Shown here: in pieces, positions 5,693-7,590 of the stretch
How positions within the stretch are numbered: the stretch's first letter is position 1
Layout of the letters: the number at the start of each line of letters is the position of its first letter
NCBI GenBank assembly: GCA_021799155.1
Contig: JAJZBA010000022.1
Location: forward strand, 1-7,590
From: a bacterium
GTDB taxonomy: Bacteria; Patescibacteriota; Minisyncoccia; UBA6257; UBA9933
Length of the DNA: 7,590 nucleotides
Direction of reading: 5' to 3'
Made by a program: the position numbers and the translations under genes
The notes under the pieces: generated by a model
Databases searched by the model: none
What the model was told of the DNA's origin: nothing
The model's input: the letters and a program-made list of their open reading frames with translations, nothing else

Positions 5693-5760
5693 AAAAATTT
5701 AAAATTTAAAATGTTTCGCGAAGTGAAATACCTAAATTTTGCATTTTGTTTTTTTGAATT

Positions 5761-6453
5761 TTACACTAGTATATATTTTCCTTTTTCTTCGTCCCTAATA
5801 ATTTTACCATTTTCAAGGCTAATGACTCGCCGGTCAAGATAATTAACAATGTCTTTGTTATGAGTGGCTAAAATAATAGTTGTCCCTAATTCATTGATTT
5901 TCAATAAAAGTTTGATTATTTCCCAAGTGTTAATCGGGTCCAGGTTGCCGGTCGGTTCGTCGGCAATAATCGCGTCAGGATGATTGATCATTGCTCGGGC
6001 AATCGCCACTCTTTGTTTCTCGCCGCCGGAAAGTTCTTTGGGAAAATTAAACATTTTCTCTTTCAAACCAACCATCTCTAAAGCTTGAGGGACAAATTCT
6101 TCGATGTCCGATTGAAGCCGGCCGGCCGCTTCCAGAGCAAAAGCAACGTTTTCATACGCCGTTTTATTCGGTAAAAGCCGAAAGTCTTGAAAAATGACAC
6201 CGATTTTACGCCGCAAATGAGGCAATTCTTTGTGTTTTAATTTATTGATATCGTAAGAAGCGAAAATTACTCGACCCTTGGTCGGTTTTTCCTCGCCGAT
6301 TAACATTTTAACGATTGTTGATTTGCCGGCCCCAGATCTTCCTACAAGAGAAATAAATTCTTTAGGATTAATGGTAAAACTGACATCCTCTAAAGCCGCA
6401 ATTTCATGACTGTTATTTTTATATAATTTGGAAACGTTTTGAAAAATAATCAT
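5761..6453 (-). CDS. ftsE: Cell division ATP-binding protein FtsE
   Basis: ABC-type ATPase that powers FtsX; 230 residues, normal for the family. Walker A is GRSGAGKST (38-46), the Q-loop is VIFQDFRLLP (Gln89), and the ABC signature is LSGGEKQRVAIARA (141-154). Walker B is AIIADEPTGNLD (161-172) with catalytic Glu166, and the H-loop is His198 in ATHNKD. MIIFQNVSKLY is the usual FtsE opening, supporting ATG 6453. No SD precedes it. The 79-bp gap to prfB contains a 34-bp hairpin. FtsE rather than a MacB-type exporter ATPase is favoured because ftsX follows directly. Confidence 0.96.
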   Translation of the reverse strand: MIIFQNVSKLYKNNSHEIAALEDVSFTINPKEFISLVGRSGAGKSTIVKMLIGEEKPTKGRVIFASYDINKLKHKELPHLRRKIGVIFQDFRLLPNKTAYENVAFALEAAGRLQSDIEEFVPQALEMVGLKEKMFNFPKELSGGEKQRVAIARAMINHPDAIIADEPTGNLDPINTWEIIKLLLKINELGTTIILATHNKDIVNYLDRRVISLENGKIIRDEEKGKYILV

Positions 6454-6487
6454 ATCGCTTTGATCTATTAGCGAATAACAAATCTGT

Positions 6488-6521
6488 ACGAATATACGAA
6501 TTTTCGAATTCGTTTATTCGT
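6488..6521 (-). other. 15-bp stem hairpin between prfB and ftsE
   Basis: The arms 6488-6502 (ACGAATATACGAATT) and 6507-6521 are complementary at 14 of 15 positions around a 4-base loop (TTCG on the plus strand, CGAA on the transcribed strand). Outside them, GCGAAT (6471-6476) and ATTCGC (6524-6529) form a further roughly concentric pair, so the spacer is almost wholly CGAAT/ATTCG units. No T-run follows on the minus strand, so a simple intrinsic terminator is unlikely. It may be an attenuator, a processing site that sets ftsEX level relative to RF2, or a protein-binding site. Confidence 0.65.
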
Positions 6522-6532
6522 AAATTCGCAAC

Positions 6533-7590
6533 TTATTTGTTATTTGGTGATTTAATTATATCACTTTCCACAAATAAATCCAAATCTCCTTCCAGGACTT
6601 TTTCTGCTTGCGCTGTTTCTATATTAGTCCGATGGTCTTTTACCATTTTATACGGCTGAAGAACGTAAGAACGGATTTGGCTTCCCCATTCGGGTTTAGT
6701 TTCTACTTTCAGTTCCGACAATTCTTTTGCCTGATTTTTTTCCATTAATTTGAGTAATTTCGCTTTAAGCAAATTTATCGCCCGTTCGCGATTTTGAGAT
6801 TGAGAACGTTCAACGCGCGAAGAAGCGGAAATACCGGTCGGTAAATGAATTAGCCGCACTGCCGTTTCCACTTTATTGACGTTTTGACCGCCGGGACCGC
6901 CGGCTCGAGAAAGTTCGATTTTAATATCCTCTTCGGGAATCTTAAAATCCTCATAATCGATTTCCGGCAATTCCGGTAAAACTTCAACCAACGCAAAAGA
7001 AGTGTGTCTTTTCTTTTCCGGAGAAAAAGGAGAAATTCTGACCAGACGATGAACGCCGGCTTCTTTTTTAAGATAGCCGTAAGCGTAATCGCCCTTAATT
7101 TCCAGAGCAATATCTTTAATCAACCTTCTTCCGGTTTTTGATTGGTAATCACCCAAACTTTCATCAATGACTTTAGTTTTCCAGCCGCGCTTTTCGGCAA
7201 ATTTCAAATACATCTCACAAAGCATTCCGGCCCAATCTTCGGCATCCTGGCCGCCGGCGCCGGCGTGAATTGAAACAATCGCCGGTTGCTTGTCGTATTT
7301 TCTAGTAAACAATAATTCTGTTTCAAATTGGTGAAGTTTTTTTGCGGCGGCTTCTATTTTTTCTTCAACCAATAATTTTTCAATCTCATCAAACCGTTTT
7401 ATTAAATCACTAAGTTCGCCGATTTCTTTTATTTTAGCGTCGGCAATTTCCCGGTTTTTCCAGAAATCCGGGTCACTAAATTCGTATTCAATTTCTTTGA
7501 TCCGATTTTTTTTGGCTTCAATGTCAAAGCCGGCCCGCTAGGAGGCGGGCCTGCTCTTTAAGTTCATTAAGTTGTTGTTTTAAATCTTCC
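6533..7590 (-). CDS. prfB: Peptide chain release factor 2 (RF2), programmed +1 frameshift, N-terminus cut by window
   Basis: Recognises UGA/UAA stops and triggers peptide release. It is read in two frames: 7590-7527, then, skipping one base (7526), 7525-6533, giving about 351 visible residues; roughly 10-15 N-terminal residues are beyond the window. The first frame ends ..QARLLAGRL at CTT followed by TGA. The second resumes DIEAKKNRIKEIE, matching the classic RF2 junction (E. coli RGYL-DYDAKKERL). SDPDFWKN follows. The stop-recognition tripeptide SPF (VRISPFSPEKKRHTSF; 7033-7025) marks RF2 and not RF1. The catalytic GGQ lies in SRAGGPGGQNVNKVET (6892-6884). The gene is transcribed toward ftsE, 79 bp away. 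A caller unaware of the shift would lose about 72 visible residues by starting at TTG 7372. Confidence 0.95.
7523..7529 (-). promoter_or_regulatory. Programmed +1 frameshift site CTTTGAC in prfB
   Basis: On the mRNA the zero frame reads CGG CTT TGA, and the +1 frame reads CTT (T) GAC ATT GAA. This heptamer is the canonical RF2 autoregulatory site: when RF2 is scarce the ribosome pauses on UGA, slips from CUU to UUU and continues on GAC. Protein similarity switches frame exactly here. The E. coli-type SD helper (AGGGGG three bases upstream) is not present; the closest is AGCGGG four bases upstream. Confidence 0.93.
7532..7551 (-). other. GC-rich hairpin ending 2 nt upstream of the prfB frameshift site
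   Basis: On the mRNA, GGCCCGC and GCGGGCC form a perfect 7-bp stem closing a CTCCTA loop; the 3' foot is 2 nt before the CUU codon. It encodes part of ARLLAG in RF2. It is much more GC-rich than the surrounding gene and occupies the place where other prfB genes carry their SD-like stimulator. Confidence 0.7.

Noticed and set aside
5706..5728. A parS-like sequence (TGTTTCGCGAAGTGAAATA) between ftsE and ftsX
   Set aside because: It has the flavour of TGTTTCACGTGAAACA but the halves are spaced 4 bp too far apart and the centre does not match.
6850..7110. An 86-codon minus-strand open frame inside prfB
   Set aside because: It is an out-of-frame shadow of RF2 covering the GGQ region.
1..7590. 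A CRISPR array, defence system or prophage
   Set aside because: No spaced direct repeats of CRISPR type, integrase, transposase or phage-like gene is visible; the genes are housekeeping and envelope functions.

Overview
The window reads as chromosomal DNA from a small, AT-rich bacterial genome, most likely a member of the Patescibacteria/CPR (Parcubacteria-like). This placement is an inference. It rests on the compact gene set, a 363-residue DnaX with no tau region, a tRNA gene without encoded CCA, the lack of a convincing Shine-Dalgarno (SD) sequence at any visible start, and the style of the 3D-domain protein. UGA is a stop here: dnaX ends on TGA and an RF2 gene is present. That argues for genetic code 11 and against the UGA-recoding Gracilibacteria/Absconditabacteria.

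Left part (1-1138, minus strand): a two-gene cell-wall unit. A membrane-anchored 3D-domain protein comes first and overlaps by 26 bp an L,D-transpeptidase whose C-terminus runs off the window. Its promoter (TTGACA, 16 bp, TGC-TATCCT) ends 6 nt before the ATG, which predicts a leaderless mRNA. Divergent from it, after a 126-bp GC-rich inverted-repeat element (1180-1305), is dnaX (1318-2409, plus). Its only good promoter element is a TATAAT 7 nt before the ATG, again predicting a leaderless mRNA.

Middle (2589-4395, plus): an extended -10 promoter, tRNA-Gln(UUG), and only 2 nt later the ATG of a CPA2/Kef-type cation:proton antiporter with a C-terminal nucleotide-binding RCK_N domain. tRNA 3' processing alone would create a nearly leaderless antiporter mRNA.

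4396-4783: a gene-free stretch between two convergent units, packed with palindromes and short tandem repeats. They include a perfect 38-bp palindrome and two exact copies of GACGATCGTC whose centres lie 150 bp apart. It is the least explained part of the window.

Right part (4784-7590, minus strand): prfB-ftsE-ftsX, an order familiar from other bacteria. prfB carries the programmed +1 frameshift (CTT TGA C) of classic RF2 genes. Its usual upstream SD-like stimulator is missing, and a 7-bp GC hairpin ends 2 nt before the shift site. FtsE (ATPase) and FtsX (membrane subunit) form the complex that couples division to peptidoglycan hydrolysis. Together with the L,D-transpeptidase and the 3D-domain protein, much of the window concerns the cell envelope.
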